This document shows, piece by piece, positions 1 to 8,417 of a DNA stretch of 64,000 bases. Position 1 is the first letter of the stretch. The number at the start of each line of letters is the position of its first letter. The stretch is from Pseudomonas fluorescens (GTDB lineage Bacteria; Pseudomonadota; Gammaproteobacteria; Pseudomonadales; Pseudomonadaceae): positions 5,766,001 to 5,830,000 of the forward strand of contig NZ_CP008896.1 of NCBI RefSeq assembly GCF_000730425.1, written 5' to 3'. The notes under the pieces were generated by a model. It ran no database searches and had not been told where the DNA came from. It saw nothing but the letters and a program-made list of their open reading frames with translations. A program made the position numbers and the translations under genes.

Positions 1-13
1 AAGGAGCGTGCCG

Positions 14-961
14 ATGTCACAGAGTCAGTTGTATGACGCCTTGCTTGACGCTCTCTACGCTACGTTTGGCAACCACCCCGGGTTTCGGATAGCACATGCC
101 AGGGGCGTTTTGGTCAACGGTACATTTGTTGCGTCAAAAGCTGCACAAGGCCTGAGCCGGGCGGCTCACTTGCAGGGGAATATAGTACCCATCCTGGTGC
201 GGTTCTCGAACTTCAGTGGTGTGCCGTCAACCCGTGACGGGGATCCCGATGCGAGTCCCCATGGCATGGCCATTCGGTTTGAACTGCCGGGGGGGCTGTC
301 CACGGATATTGTCGCGCACTCTTACGATGGCTTCCCCGTGGCTACCCCTGAAGCCTTTCTGGTGTTTCTGCAGGGCATTGCTGCCAGTGTCGCCACGCCT
401 GCCAACCCGGCACCGCTTCAGGCGTTCCTGGCGGATCATCCCAGAGCGCAGGCCTTTCTGGAGGCTGCCAAACCGGCACCACGCAGCTACAGTTCGAGCG
501 AGTATTTTGGGGTCAATAGCCTGGTGTTTGTCGACGCGCAAGGGGGGCGTCATGTTGGCCGTTATCGCATCGAGCCCCAACTGAAGGAACCGCCGCTCGG
601 CAGTGCGCAATTGGCCGCGATGCCTGACGATTATCTGCAACGGGCAATGGCTGGGCGCTTGGCTGTGGGGCCGGTGAATCTGCGTCTGATGCTACAACTG
701 GCCGAGCCCGGTGATGCGATTGGCGATGGTTCCATCCCCTGGCCGCGCCAAGGGGCGCAGGCCCACGCTGAAGTCGAGCTGGGCATATTGACGTTGCGCG
801 CCCTGGTCCCGTCATCCCAGCAAGCGACAGCCCAACAAACCGTGGCCTTTGATCCGGGAGGCCTGGTCGATGGAATAGAAACCAGCACCGACCCGATGAT
901 TGCCGCGCGTCATGAGATCTATCGACGAGCTGCTTTGCGTCGGCGTCAGCCCGGGTCTTGA
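14..961 (+). CDS. Small catalase-family peroxidase
   Basis: A 315-residue protein of the short catalase-related peroxidase group (SrpA-like), which lacks the long C-terminal half of classical catalases (about 480 residues). Heme-dependent peroxide consumption is the expected role. Visible landmarks are the distal His in HARG (near residue 28), the RFSNFSG and SPHGMAIRF core segments, and a proximal R-x-x-x-Y near the C-terminus (RHEIYRR) that would supply the heme-ligand Tyr. A GTG at position 8 is in frame, but AAGGAG at 1-6 sits seven bases before the ATG at 14, so that ATG is taken as start. No signal peptide is evident. The gene is at the window edge, so its upstream partner is unseen. 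Confidence 0.85.
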   Translation: MSQSQLYDALLDALYATFGNHPGFRIAHARGVLVNGTFVASKAAQGLSRAAHLQGNIVPILVRFSNFSGVPSTRDGDPDASPHGMAIRFELPGGLSTDIVAHSYDGFPVATPEAFLVFLQGIAASVATPANPAPLQAFLADHPRAQAFLEAAKPAPRSYSSSEYFGVNSLVFVDAQGGRHVGRYRIEPQLKEPPLGSAQLAAMPDDYLQRAMAGRLAVGPVNLRLMLQLAEPGDAIGDGSIPWPRQGAQAHAEVELGILTLRALVPSSQQATAQQTVAFDPGGLVDGIETSTDPMIAARHEIYRRAALRRRQPGS

Positions 962-1003
962 TGCCGACGAGAGACAGCACCCCGCCCTTGAGAAGGGAAT
1001 GAG

Positions 1004-1906
1004 TTATGCGTGAGTCAGCAACGTTGACTGGGTATTGAGCTGGGCGGGGTGTTTTATGTGCTGCCGGGCAAAATCCAGAAAAGCCTGCACGATGGGGGAG
1101 GTCGTCGGGTGTGAAGGGTAATGCAGGGTGATCTCCAGTTCTGGGAGTGGGTGTTCCTTCAGCAAGGCGACCAACTGATTGTTTTTGATGTGCTCCATTG
1201 CCATGAACGGGGGCAGTTCGGTCAGCACGCCACCTGCCAGGGCGCGGCTGCATAAATGGGCGTAGTCGTTGGTGAGTATTGTCGGGTCAGGTTTGAATAC
1301 TTCCTTTCCCAGGCGCCAACTGGCTGTCGAACCTTGGCTCCAGACGCCACAAGGGAACTTGTGCAGGTCGGTGATCTCGGCAGGCTCGCCCAGACGCTGG
1401 AGCAATGCGGGGGCTGCCACCAGCACGTGGTGGTAGGTGAACACCCGTTGATTGGCCAGGGAGTGCTGAGTACACCGGCCTATGCGAATGATCACATCAA
1501 CGCCATCTTCGGCCAGGCGGTCGGACCTGTCGCTAGCCTGGACCTGCAGCATAATGTCTGGATAACGCTGCTGGAACCTTGAGAGCACTTCCCACCAGGG
1601 CTTGAGCGAAGACGGCAGTGAAAGCCGCAGGAGTCCCTTGAGCCTGGCTTGCTCGTTTTGCAAGGCGCGTTCACCACGGGTCAGTATGTCCAGGCCCCGG
1701 CTGGCGTGCTGGTACAAGCGCATGCCGGCGTCGGTGAGGTAGGTACCGTGCACCGAACGTTGCAGCAGTTGTACGTTGAGCTCCCGCTCCAGGTCCCGGA
1801 CCCGGCGGCTGATGGTAGCAAGCGGGATACCCAGGTGTTCGGCAGCAGCAGTCATGCTGCCCGATTGCGCGATGGCCGCGAACATCCGTAGAGCATTCAG
1901 ATCCAT
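1004..1906 (-). CDS. LysR-family transcriptional regulator
   Basis: A 300-residue LysR regulator. The N-terminal winged HTH is clear (MDLNALRMFAAIAQSGSM, then ATISRRVRDLE as recognition helix), followed by the effector-binding domain with SLPSSLKPWW and a GVDVIIRIG segment typical of the subgroup that regulates quinone and aldehyde reductases. An upstream in-frame start exists at 1942, but the ATG at 1906 begins exactly at the conserved MDLNAL, so it is preferred. The start lies about ten bases inside the 3' end of the upstream oxidoreductase gene, suggesting cotranscription. Its ligand cannot be read from sequence. Confidence 0.88.
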   Translation of the reverse strand: MDLNALRMFAAIAQSGSMTAAAEHLGIPLATISRRVRDLERELNVQLLQRSVHGTYLTDAGMRLYQHASRGLDILTRGERALQNEQARLKGLLRLSLPSSLKPWWEVLSRFQQRYPDIMLQVQASDRSDRLAEDGVDVIIRIGRCTQHSLANQRVFTYHHVLVAAPALLQRLGEPAEITDLHKFPCGVWSQGSTASWRLGKEVFKPDPTILTNDYAHLCSRALAGGVLTELPPFMAMEHIKNNQLVALLKEHPLPELEITLHYPSHPTTSPIVQAFLDFARQHIKHPAQLNTQSTLLTHA

Positions 1907-2898
1907 GTTGCAACTTCTATGGTTTTTGAGCCATAGGCGCAAAGACTCAGTGGGGTTGTCAGGGCGATGGCATCTGCCAGGCCCTCGAGCAGTAACCGCT
2001 CGTTAATCTCGCTATCGAAGTTGGCGCATACAATCAAAGGGTTCTTGAAGGCCGCTCGCAGCCATCGGCGAAAACCTTCGGGGTAGGCCGGCCCTGTACC
2101 TGGCATCCACTCAACCACGTGCAGGTAAGCAATGTGGCGGTGGTTGAGTTCCTCGGCCAGGTACAGGGCCATGGCATGGGGTTCACGATCCTCAATGTCA
2201 TTGAGGCTGCCCCAGGGCGACAAGCGCACACCGACGCGCTCTGCTCCCAGGGTTGCGATCAGGCTATCCACGATTTCCAGCAGGAACCGGGCTCGGTTCT
2301 CCAGCGATCCCCCGTAGTCGTCCTGGCGCAAATTGGTGCCAGTGGCCAGGAATTGTTCAATCAGATAGCCGCTGGCGCCATGTAGCTCAACCAGATCAAA
2401 CCCGGCGGTCATGGCATTCGCCGCTGCGTCGACAAACGCCTGTTGAGCCAGGCGAATGTCTGCCAGTGTCATCTCTCTGGGGCTTGCAGCCGGCGCCCAG
2501 ATACCGGCGCCTTGGTCATCGCGGATGAAAACCTTGGATCGGGTCCTGATGCCCGAAGGCGCAAGCGGCGCACGGTTGCTAGGTTGCAGCGAGCAATGGG
2601 ACACGCGGCCCACATGCCAGAGCTGGGCGACAACCAGGCTGCCAGTTTCATGAAGCGTGTGGGTAACGGCTTTCCAGGCGGCAACCTGCTCCGCCGAATA
2701 GAGACCTGTGGCATCGATATGGCCCAAGCCTTCAGGACAGACAGGTGCACCCTGCGCAATCACCAACCCGGCGCCCACGCATTGAACGTAGCAAGGCGGG
2801 CTGGGTTGGGGTGAAGACGGGATCAGGGGGGTTAAAATTATGCGGTTCTGCAGGGTCCGGGGACCAATATCCAGGGGGGAAAGTAAACGCGTTGTCAC
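1897..2898 (-). CDS. Divergent, probably degenerate old-yellow-enzyme (NADH:flavin oxidoreductase)
   Basis: A roughly 333-residue OYE-family TIM barrel, shorter than the usual 350-370. Family blocks present are QLWHVGRVSH, ELHGASGYLIEQFL, DDYGGSLENRARF and GVRLSP. Several key places are changed: the second catalytic residue of HGA(N/H)GY is Ser; the N-terminal flavin loop reads LTPLIPSS instead of an APLTR-like motif and is about seven residues short; the phosphate-binding Gly pair reads CANFD; and the C-terminal FGRPFIANPDL region is missing, replaced by an unrelated short tail running into the LysR gene. The GTG start at 2898 is chosen because AGAGGA precedes it and family homology begins there. 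It may be a decaying gene or a reprogrammed enzyme. Confidence 0.7.
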   Translation of the reverse strand: MTTRLLSPLDIGPRTLQNRIILTPLIPSSPQPSPPCYVQCVGAGLVIAQGAPVCPEGLGHIDATGLYSAEQVAAWKAVTHTLHETGSLVVAQLWHVGRVSHCSLQPSNRAPLAPSGIRTRSKVFIRDDQGAGIWAPAASPREMTLADIRLAQQAFVDAAANAMTAGFDLVELHGASGYLIEQFLATGTNLRQDDYGGSLENRARFLLEIVDSLIATLGAERVGVRLSPWGSLNDIEDREPHAMALYLAEELNHRHIAYLHVVEWMPGTGPAYPEGFRRWLRAAFKNPLIVCANFDSEINERLLLEGLADAIALTTPLSLCAYGSKTIEVATWI

Positions 2899-2942
2899 AG
2901 AAATCCATCCTCTGGAGCCGGCAGGGAAAACCGGGGCTATAT

Positions 2943-2960
2943 ACATAATGATCACTATGT
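2943..2960. promoter_or_regulatory. Candidate TetR operator 1 (imperfect 18-bp palindrome)
   Basis: ACATAATGATCACTATGT reads as a palindrome with one mismatched pair, centred on TGATCA, in the divergent gap between the OYE-type gene and the TetR gene. Size and position suit an operator for the adjacent regulator; binding is inferred. Confidence 0.45.
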
Positions 2961-2996
2961 AATAATTCACCGAGGTCAGATGTGTCAATATATTTG

Positions 2997-3008
2997 TAAC
3001 GAACGTTA
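2997..3008. promoter_or_regulatory. Candidate TetR operator 2 (TAACG-AA-CGTTA)
   Basis: A 12-bp inverted repeat with perfect 5-bp arms ends 15 bases before the tetR start codon, where a bound repressor would block its own transcription. It is unlike the palindrome at 2943-2960, so probably only one of the two is the true TetR site. Confidence 0.35.
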
Positions 3009-3023
3009 ATTCCAGGGGGAAGC

Positions 3024-3626
3024 ATGGCCGAGCGAGGAAGACCACGCGCCTTTGACCGCGCGCAAGTGCTGGACCGGGCAATGGATGTGTTCTGGTTGCG
3101 GGGATACGAAGGGGCATCGCTGAGCGCGCTGACCCAGGCCATGGGTCTCAATCCACCCAGCCTGTATGCGGCCTTCAAGAACAAGGAAGGTCTGTTTCGG
3201 GCCGCGTTGGATCACTACCTCACGCATCATGGCGCCTATCGCTACAGCGTCCTGGCAGACGCGTCGACGGCTCGCGAAGCGGTGGAGGTCCTGCTTAAGG
3301 AGACGGTCACGCGGTTTTATCGCGGCGACCCGGCCCGTGGTTGTCTGGTGGTGTTGGCGGCGTTGTCCGGAACCCCCGAGAGCCAGGTGATCCAGGACGA
3401 ACTCACTGCCCAGCGCAGAGAAACCCATCGACTGATTGAAGATCGTATCCACCAAGGCCTGCTTGAGGGTGACGTGCCAGCGGATACGAATGTTCAAACG
3501 CTGTCGGGTTTCTATACCACCGTCATGTTTGGCTTGAGCGTGCAGGCCAAGGATCAGGTTCCGTATGAGCAAATGATTGCGTTTGTGGACACTGCGATGA
3601 GCGTTTGGCCGCCGCAACCTTTGTGA
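3024..3626 (+). CDS. TetR/AcrR-family transcriptional regulator
   Basis: A 200-residue TetR regulator beginning MAERGRPRAFDRAQVLDRAM, with the HTH at about residues 25-50 (GASLSALTQAMGLNPPSLYAAFKNKEGL). The C-terminal ligand pocket resembles the group with a TetR_C fold seen next to oxidoreductases and NTF2-like genes (RGCLVVLAAL). The start has an AGGGGGA ribosome site seven bases upstream. It is divergent from the OYE/LysR pair and lies ahead of the SnoaL/quinone-reductase genes, so it probably controls one or both units through the palindromes at 2943-2960 or 2997-3008. The inducer is unknown; a reactive electrophile would fit the neighbours. Confidence 0.9.
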   Translation: MAERGRPRAFDRAQVLDRAMDVFWLRGYEGASLSALTQAMGLNPPSLYAAFKNKEGLFRAALDHYLTHHGAYRYSVLADASTAREAVEVLLKETVTRFYRGDPARGCLVVLAALSGTPESQVIQDELTAQRRETHRLIEDRIHQGLLEGDVPADTNVQTLSGFYTTVMFGLSVQAKDQVPYEQMIAFVDTAMSVWPPQPL

Positions 3627-3780
3627 CCCCGCAAAACTGTATGGCACAACCTTGTTTTTCTGTTCCTTCCATATATGAGAGTGTGATTGTCATTCTGGGT
3701 GGTTAATATCCAATCCTGATTGATAGATAGTGAAGTCACTGGCCCAACGCCGGAACCTTCCAATCAATCGGAGCTTCATC

Positions 3781-4158
3781 ATGACGATCAAATCTGTTCT
3801 CGGCCTTTACGAAACCGCCCTCAACACCAACGACATCAAGACCATTCTCGACCTGTATGGCAGCGACCCGGTGTTCATGCCTCAGCACGCACCTGCCCTG
3901 GTCGGCCGTGACGCGGTGAAAGCCGGTTACGAGCAGGTTTTTGCCACCCTCAAGTTGAATGTCAAGTTCACCATCCATGAGATCGAAGAAGTCGGCAACT
4001 GGGCCTGGGTGCGTACCTCCTCGGCTGGGACCACGCGCATTCTGGCTGCCGGGATTGATGTGACCGAAGGCAACAATGAGTTGTTCGTGTTCCGTAACGA
4101 ACAAGGTAACTGGAAGATTCACCGCTATCTGTTCGCTACCACTCAACCACGTGCCTGA
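3781..4158 (+). CDS. SnoaL/NTF2-like protein (cytoplasmic paralog)
   Basis: A 125-residue single-domain alpha+beta cone-fold protein of the SnoaL/DUF4440 type (YETALNTNDIKTILDLYGSDPVFMP near the start, then GRDAVKAGYEQVF). Such proteins act as small isomerases, hydrolases or binding proteins; no catalytic set can be assigned here. No signal peptide. It is a clear paralog of the exported protein at 5172-5654: both share the VFMPQ, GRDAV, KLNVKFTI and EGN..VF blocks in the same order. The start at 3781 follows GGAGC; upstream in-frame starts lie in non-homologous sequence. It probably heads a transcript with the quinone reductase and the exported paralog. Confidence 0.82.
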   Translation: MTIKSVLGLYETALNTNDIKTILDLYGSDPVFMPQHAPALVGRDAVKAGYEQVFATLKLNVKFTIHEIEEVGNWAWVRTSSAGTTRILAAGIDVTEGNNELFVFRNEQGNWKIHRYLFATTQPRA

Positions 4159-4168
4159 GGCCATTAGC

Positions 4169-5155
4169 ATGAAAGCTTTTGTCATTGAACAAGCAGGTGG
4201 CCCTGAGGCCTTGACGCTCAAAGACATTCCTTCTGTAGAACCCTCCAGCGAGGAGGTGAGGATTCGTGTGCGGGCATTGGGCCTCAACCGTGCGGAAGCC
4301 TATCTGCGTGCCGGGAAAATGGGCCCGATCACGGCTCCGCGGGTACCGGGCATCGAGGCTGTGGGGGAAGTGATTCATGATCCTTCGGGCACTCTGCGTA
4401 CCGGCCAGCGCGTCGCCACCGCCATGGGCGGCATGCAGTTCGCCCGTAATGGGAGCTATGCCGAAGAGGTGACGGTATTGCGCAGCAATGTGATTTCTTT
4501 GGAGGGTTCGACACTTTCATGGGAAGAGCTTGCCGCGTTACCTGAAGCCTACCTCACGGTGTGGGGCGCGCTGGACAAGAGCCTGGCGATCCAGCCAGGC
4601 CAGACGCTGCTGGTTCGCGGCGCAACGTCTTCAGTCGGCCTGGCGGCGCTGACCTATGCCAAGGCCCGCGGCCTGAAAGTGATTGCCACGACCCGCTCGG
4701 CAGACAAGGTCCAGCGCTTGCGCGAGATGGGAGCCGATGACGTGGTGGTCGACAACGGATCGATCGCCGAGCAGGTTCGCCAGCGGGCTCCTCAAGGCGT
4801 TGATGCGGTGCTGGAGGTGGTCGGTGCCGCGACGTTGCGCGACAGCCTCAAGACGGTACGCCCGTTTGGTGCCGTCAGCGTTATCGGATTGCTGGGAGGG
4901 GCACCGGTGCTGGAGCAACTGCACCTGATGCAGGACCTGCCGGCGGCCGTAAAGCTGAACTTCTTCGGCAGTGGCCTGCTCGGCACGCCGGACATGCCCC
5001 TCAAGGACAGCCCGCTTTTGTGGATTGCCAAGGAAGTCGAAGCGGGGCGCATGCCGTCGATCCGCACGAAAACCTTTGAATTCGAGCAGATACCTGATGC
5101 CCATCGCCTGATGGAAAGCGACGGTGCCTTGGGCAAGCTGGTCGTAAAACTCTGA
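4169..5155 (+). CDS. Zinc-independent quinone oxidoreductase (MDR family)
   Basis: A 328-residue medium-chain dehydrogenase/reductase. The N-terminal GroES-like domain runs from MKAFVIEQAGG to about residue 125. The Rossmann domain follows with TLLVRGATSSVGLAAL and IATTRSADK, the latter suggesting NADPH preference. The zinc-binding Cys/His residues of alcohol dehydrogenases are absent, which points to the QOR/enoyl-reductase branch that reduces quinones or enones with NADPH. The ATG at 4169 starts exactly at the family N-terminus, ten bases after the previous stop, and the next gene follows 16 bases downstream, so the three genes are probably an operon. Substrate unknown. Confidence 0.87.
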   Translation: MKAFVIEQAGGPEALTLKDIPSVEPSSEEVRIRVRALGLNRAEAYLRAGKMGPITAPRVPGIEAVGEVIHDPSGTLRTGQRVATAMGGMQFARNGSYAEEVTVLRSNVISLEGSTLSWEELAALPEAYLTVWGALDKSLAIQPGQTLLVRGATSSVGLAALTYAKARGLKVIATTRSADKVQRLREMGADDVVVDNGSIAEQVRQRAPQGVDAVLEVVGAATLRDSLKTVRPFGAVSVIGLLGGAPVLEQLHLMQDLPAAVKLNFFGSGLLGTPDMPLKDSPLLWIAKEVEAGRMPSIRTKTFEFEQIPDAHRLMESDGALGKLVVKL

Positions 5156-5171
5156 CACTAAGGAGCACATC

Positions 5172-5654
5172 ATGCGTACTTCATTACTGGCGCTGACCTT
5201 GGGCGCCTTGCTTCTCCCCGCTATTGCCATGGCGACTCAACCGGCTGGCGCAAAAGAAGCGGTGAAAGAGGCGGTCACTGCCCAGCTGCAGCAATATCAA
5301 ACGGCGTTGAATGCTTCGGACCTGGACCAGGTGATGGCGTTGTACGCAGAGGACGCGGTGTTCATGCCGCAAAACAGTTTGCCTGCCGTTGGGCGTGATG
5401 CCGTGCGCGAGGCCTATCAACGGGTCTTCGCAGCGATCAAGCTCAACGTACGGTTTACGATTGATGAGATTCAGCCGCTGTCACCTGATTGGGCCTTTGC
5501 CCGCACTCGCTCCAACGGTATTGTCAAACCGCTGGCGGCCGCGCAATCGAGCAGCGCTGAAGGGAACCAGGAAGTATTTTTGCTGCACCGTGAAACCGAT
5601 GGAAAATGGCGTTTTGCGCGCTACATTTTCTCTTCTACCAATGCTCCCAAGTGA
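5172..5654 (+). CDS. Exported SnoaL/DUF4440 protein (SgcJ/EcaC-like)
   Basis: A 160-residue protein with a signal peptide (hydrophobic SLLALTLGALLLPAIAMA, cleavage probably after the AMA near residue 22), then one SnoaL/DUF4440 domain. It is the exported paralog of the protein at 3781-4158. AAGGAG lies ten bases before the ATG. The pair suggests one fold used on both sides of the inner membrane around a cytoplasmic NADPH quinone reductase. No catalytic residues can be named. A strong terminator follows at 5703-5734. Confidence 0.82.
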   Translation: MRTSLLALTLGALLLPAIAMATQPAGAKEAVKEAVTAQLQQYQTALNASDLDQVMALYAEDAVFMPQNSLPAVGRDAVREAYQRVFAAIKLNVRFTIDEIQPLSPDWAFARTRSNGIVKPLAAAQSSSAEGNQEVFLLHRETDGKWRFARYIFSSTNAPK

Positions 5655-5702
5655 CAATCGTGTCCTGAATGTGTGGGGGCTGTTTGTAGCGCCGCCTCTA
5701 AA

Positions 5703-5734
5703 AAAAACGCCGCTGTGTCATGAGCGGCGTTTTT
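5703..5734. terminator. Bidirectional Rho-independent terminator
   Basis: A 12-bp perfect stem (AAAAACGCCGCT / AGCGGCGTTTTT) with an 8-nt loop has an A-tract on one side and a T-tract on the other, so it works for both convergent genes: the exported SnoaL protein and the M20 peptidase. Confidence 0.9.
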
Positions 5735-5796
5735 GTTTGCCCGGGATTCAAGGCTGGAGGAACGGACTTGCCTGCAAGGTTGGCCCAATCCTCTGA

Positions 5797-7536
5797 TCAC
5801 AGCTTGGGCAATTGCCCTATACGCCCCATCATCTCGGTCACGATCTGCAGGTCCAGCAGGAACTGTTCGGTTGTCTTGAACTCGTTGTCGGTATGGCCGG
5901 TGTACTTGGCTTCAGGCCGTGCCAGGCCAAATTGCACGCCGTTGGGCAGCTCATGCACCGATGTTGCGCCGGCTGAAGTGCCGAACTTGGATTCCATGCC
6001 CAGGTTTTCCGTGGCCACGGCCAGCAACGCCTTGACCCATTCGCCTTCGGGGTTGCGGTACATCGGCGCGGCAATCGAGTAATCGAACGTCGGTGCGATA
6101 TGGGTCTTGGTGCTCCAGGCGTTCAGCTTGTCGGCGATTTCCTTTTTGAGGGTTTGCGGCGCTTTGCCTTTTGGCACCCGCAGGTTGACTGCCAGCTTGA
6201 AGGTTTTTTCATCGATGCCCACGAAGGTCAGGGAAGTGGTCAGCGGCCCCATGAACTCATCGGAAAACCCCACGCCCAATTTGCCACCCAGGTAGTCCAG
6301 GCCCCAGTTTTCGGCGGCGTAGCGCGCGGCGTCGGTAATCTCGTTGTGCTTGAGCGCCACCTTGCCACCCAGGCTGTTGATAAAGTCCAGCATCCGCGCC
6401 ACCGGGTTGATGCCGGACTCGGGCTCGGAGGAGTGAGCCGATACCCCGGTAACCGTCAGCTTGACGTCTTTGCCGACAACCTTGGCATCTACCGTGAAAT
6501 CACCACCATGGGCCTTGGCATAGGCAGCGCCGGCCTGTTGCAGGCTGGCAGCCAGTTCGGCGGGTTTGTCACTGCGCAAGGTTGCCACCGACGCCGAAGG
6601 GATCTGGTTGGTCGCCAGGCCGCCGGTCATCGCGACGATTTCGGCGCCGTTGCCTTGTGCCTTGCGCTTGGCAAAGGTTGCCATGACCGTGCCATAACCC
6701 TTCTCGGCGATCACTACCGGATAGCCGCCATCCAGTGCCAGGTTGTAGTTTGGTGTCGGGTTGCGTTCAAAGTAATAAGGAATGGCGTCGCCGGTGGTTT
6801 CCTCAGTGGTGTCTACCAGCAGCTTGAAATTGCGTGCCAGTGGCAGCTTTTCTTCCTTGATCACTTTCATGGCGTACAGCGTGACCACGATGCCGTTCTT
6901 GTCATCCTCGGTGCCGCGGCCGTACATGCGGTCGCCAATCAGCGTGACCTTGAATGGGTCGAGGCGCGTGCCGTCGGCCAGTACCCAGTTTTCCGGGGTC
7001 ACCGGCACCACGTCGGCGTGGGCGTGGATGCCGACCACTTCATCGCCAGTGCCTTCCAGGGATATTTCATAGACGCGATTGTCGATGTTGCGAAAGCTCA
7101 GGTTAAAAGACTGGGCCAGGCTCTTGATCTTGTCGGCGATCTTGATGAATTCAGGGTTGTCGTGCTGGGCTACGCCTTCCACCTGGAAGGTCGGAATGGC
7201 CACCAGCTCGCGCAGAGTCTCGGTCGCCGCTGCGCCGTATTTCACCCGGGCGTAGAGGCCCAGCAGGCGGTGAATCTCGTTTTGCTGCTCGGCCGACAGG
7301 CTCTTGTTATCGAGAAAGGCACTGATTGCCGGGGCGAGATCGGCGGTTTTGCCCAGCTCACTCTTGGCCAGGCTACCCAGAAAGGTGCGGAAGTCCTTGA
7401 TCGAGGCGTCATTGAACGTCTTGAGGATGGTCGCGCTCTGTTGTGGGGTGATATTGGCGAAGGCTGGCGTGGTAAAGGCCGACAGGCTGGCGACCATCAG
7501 GGTGGCGGCGGCCAGGTGCTTGAGGGAGAAGTCCAT
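5797..7536 (-). CDS. Exported M20-family dipeptidase
   Basis: A 579-residue zinc peptidase of the M20 clan (PepV/carnosinase-like). It has a signal peptide ending at about AFA (residues 1-27), placing it in the periplasm. Metal-binding landmarks are GIHAHADVVPV (His, Asp), YGRGTEDDKNG (bridging Asp), DTTEETTGD (general-base Glu pair) and, in the lid/dimer region, VSAHSSEPESG. An extra N-terminal helical segment of about 100 residues precedes the catalytic core, which makes it longer than PepV (about 470). Expected role is hydrolysis of dipeptides or acylated amino acids for nutrition. It is a single-gene unit. Confidence 0.85.
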   Translation of the reverse strand: MDFSLKHLAAATLMVASLSAFTTPAFANITPQQSATILKTFNDASIKDFRTFLGSLAKSELGKTADLAPAISAFLDNKSLSAEQQNEIHRLLGLYARVKYGAAATETLRELVAIPTFQVEGVAQHDNPEFIKIADKIKSLAQSFNLSFRNIDNRVYEISLEGTGDEVVGIHAHADVVPVTPENWVLADGTRLDPFKVTLIGDRMYGRGTEDDKNGIVVTLYAMKVIKEEKLPLARNFKLLVDTTEETTGDAIPYYFERNPTPNYNLALDGGYPVVIAEKGYGTVMATFAKRKAQGNGAEIVAMTGGLATNQIPSASVATLRSDKPAELAASLQQAGAAYAKAHGGDFTVDAKVVGKDVKLTVTGVSAHSSEPESGINPVARMLDFINSLGGKVALKHNEITDAARYAAENWGLDYLGGKLGVGFSDEFMGPLTTSLTFVGIDEKTFKLAVNLRVPKGKAPQTLKKEIADKLNAWSTKTHIAPTFDYSIAAPMYRNPEGEWVKALLAVATENLGMESKFGTSAGATSVHELPNGVQFGLARPEAKYTGHTDNEFKTTEQFLLDLQIVTEMMGRIGQLPKL

Positions 7537-7700
7537 TGCTGGGGCATTCCTTTGCAGGTGGTGAGTAGGAAGTTTCTGTCGGTATCATCAGAAATATTTC
7601 CACACACTAGCATCACCCACCCGCCGGAGGGGAGCCTCTGGTGGGGGAGATGTCCTATCGCAGTACGAAAACGCCGCCTGCCACTCACAGGCTGGTGTCG

Positions 7701-8330
7701 TCAGTCGAGGCTATAGCGAACCGACAGCGTGCCCTTTTTCTCGGACAGTCCGAGAATCGTGACTGGACCGATCTGGGCGAGGGTTTGCACGTGAGTGCCG
7801 CCGCAGGCGTAGGACGGCAGCTCCCCAAAGCCGACCTCCCGGGTGCCGCCGTCCAATGTCATATGGCGTGGCAGGTCCGCAGCGATCCATTGGTTGACCT
7901 GATCCTGCAAGGCATCGGCTTCCATGTTTTGTGCCGATTCTCCACGGATAAAACTGATCTTGCCTTCACCTGGCCAGTGGTGGGCCTTGATCGGCATCCA
8001 GCCCAGGGTTTCACCGGCGTTGCCGATCAGATGCCCGGCCGAATGCAGGCGTGTGTGCAGGGCGCGGCGTTCGCCGTCGACCCGCGCTTGCTGGGGGCCA
8101 AGTGCGACGGGCTGGTCCACGTAATGCACGATACGCTGCTCTTCCTGCACCACTTTCAACACATTGCTGTGCCCCAGCCACCCGGTATCAAAGGGTTGGC
8201 CGCCACCCTGGGGATGGAAAATGGTGGACTGCAGGATTACCGCAAACTGCTGTTCATGAGGCGTGCACTCCAGTACATCAACATCGGCAACCAGGTGGTC
8301 ATGGGTAAAAAACAGGCGTTGGGTCATCAT
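7701..8330 (-). CDS. AlaX-type alanyl-tRNA editing protein
   Basis: A 209-residue free-standing editing domain related to the AlaRS C-terminal editing module. It hydrolyses mischarged Ser- or Gly-tRNA(Ala). Zinc-binding motifs are present: HTRLHSAGH (HxxxH) near residues 92-100, and CGGTH near residue 175. The flavin-free N-terminal beta barrel carries the HPQGGGQPFD segment. Start codons at 8330 and 8327 are tandem ATGs and cannot be separated by sequence alone. It is divergent from the LysR gene at 8418 with about 85 bases between them. Confidence 0.88.
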   Translation of the reverse strand: MMTQRLFFTHDHLVADVDVLECTPHEQQFAVILQSTIFHPQGGGQPFDTGWLGHSNVLKVVQEEQRIVHYVDQPVALGPQQARVDGERRALHTRLHSAGHLIGNAGETLGWMPIKAHHWPGEGKISFIRGESAQNMEADALQDQVNQWIAADLPRHMTLDGGTREVGFGELPSYACGGTHVQTLAQIGPVTILGLSEKKGTLSVRYSLD

Positions 8331-8417
8331 CTACATCCACATCAGGGTTCTGCGCCGCAGTATAAGTAGTGCTTGAATGGGTGATAATCCGTTCAAATAT
8401 CAATGGACCTGTGCGTC

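Noticed and set aside
6100..7716. A long open frame of 538 codons on the plus strand
   Set aside because: It is the antisense shadow of the M20 dipeptidase, which has a signal peptide and all catalytic motifs on the other strand.
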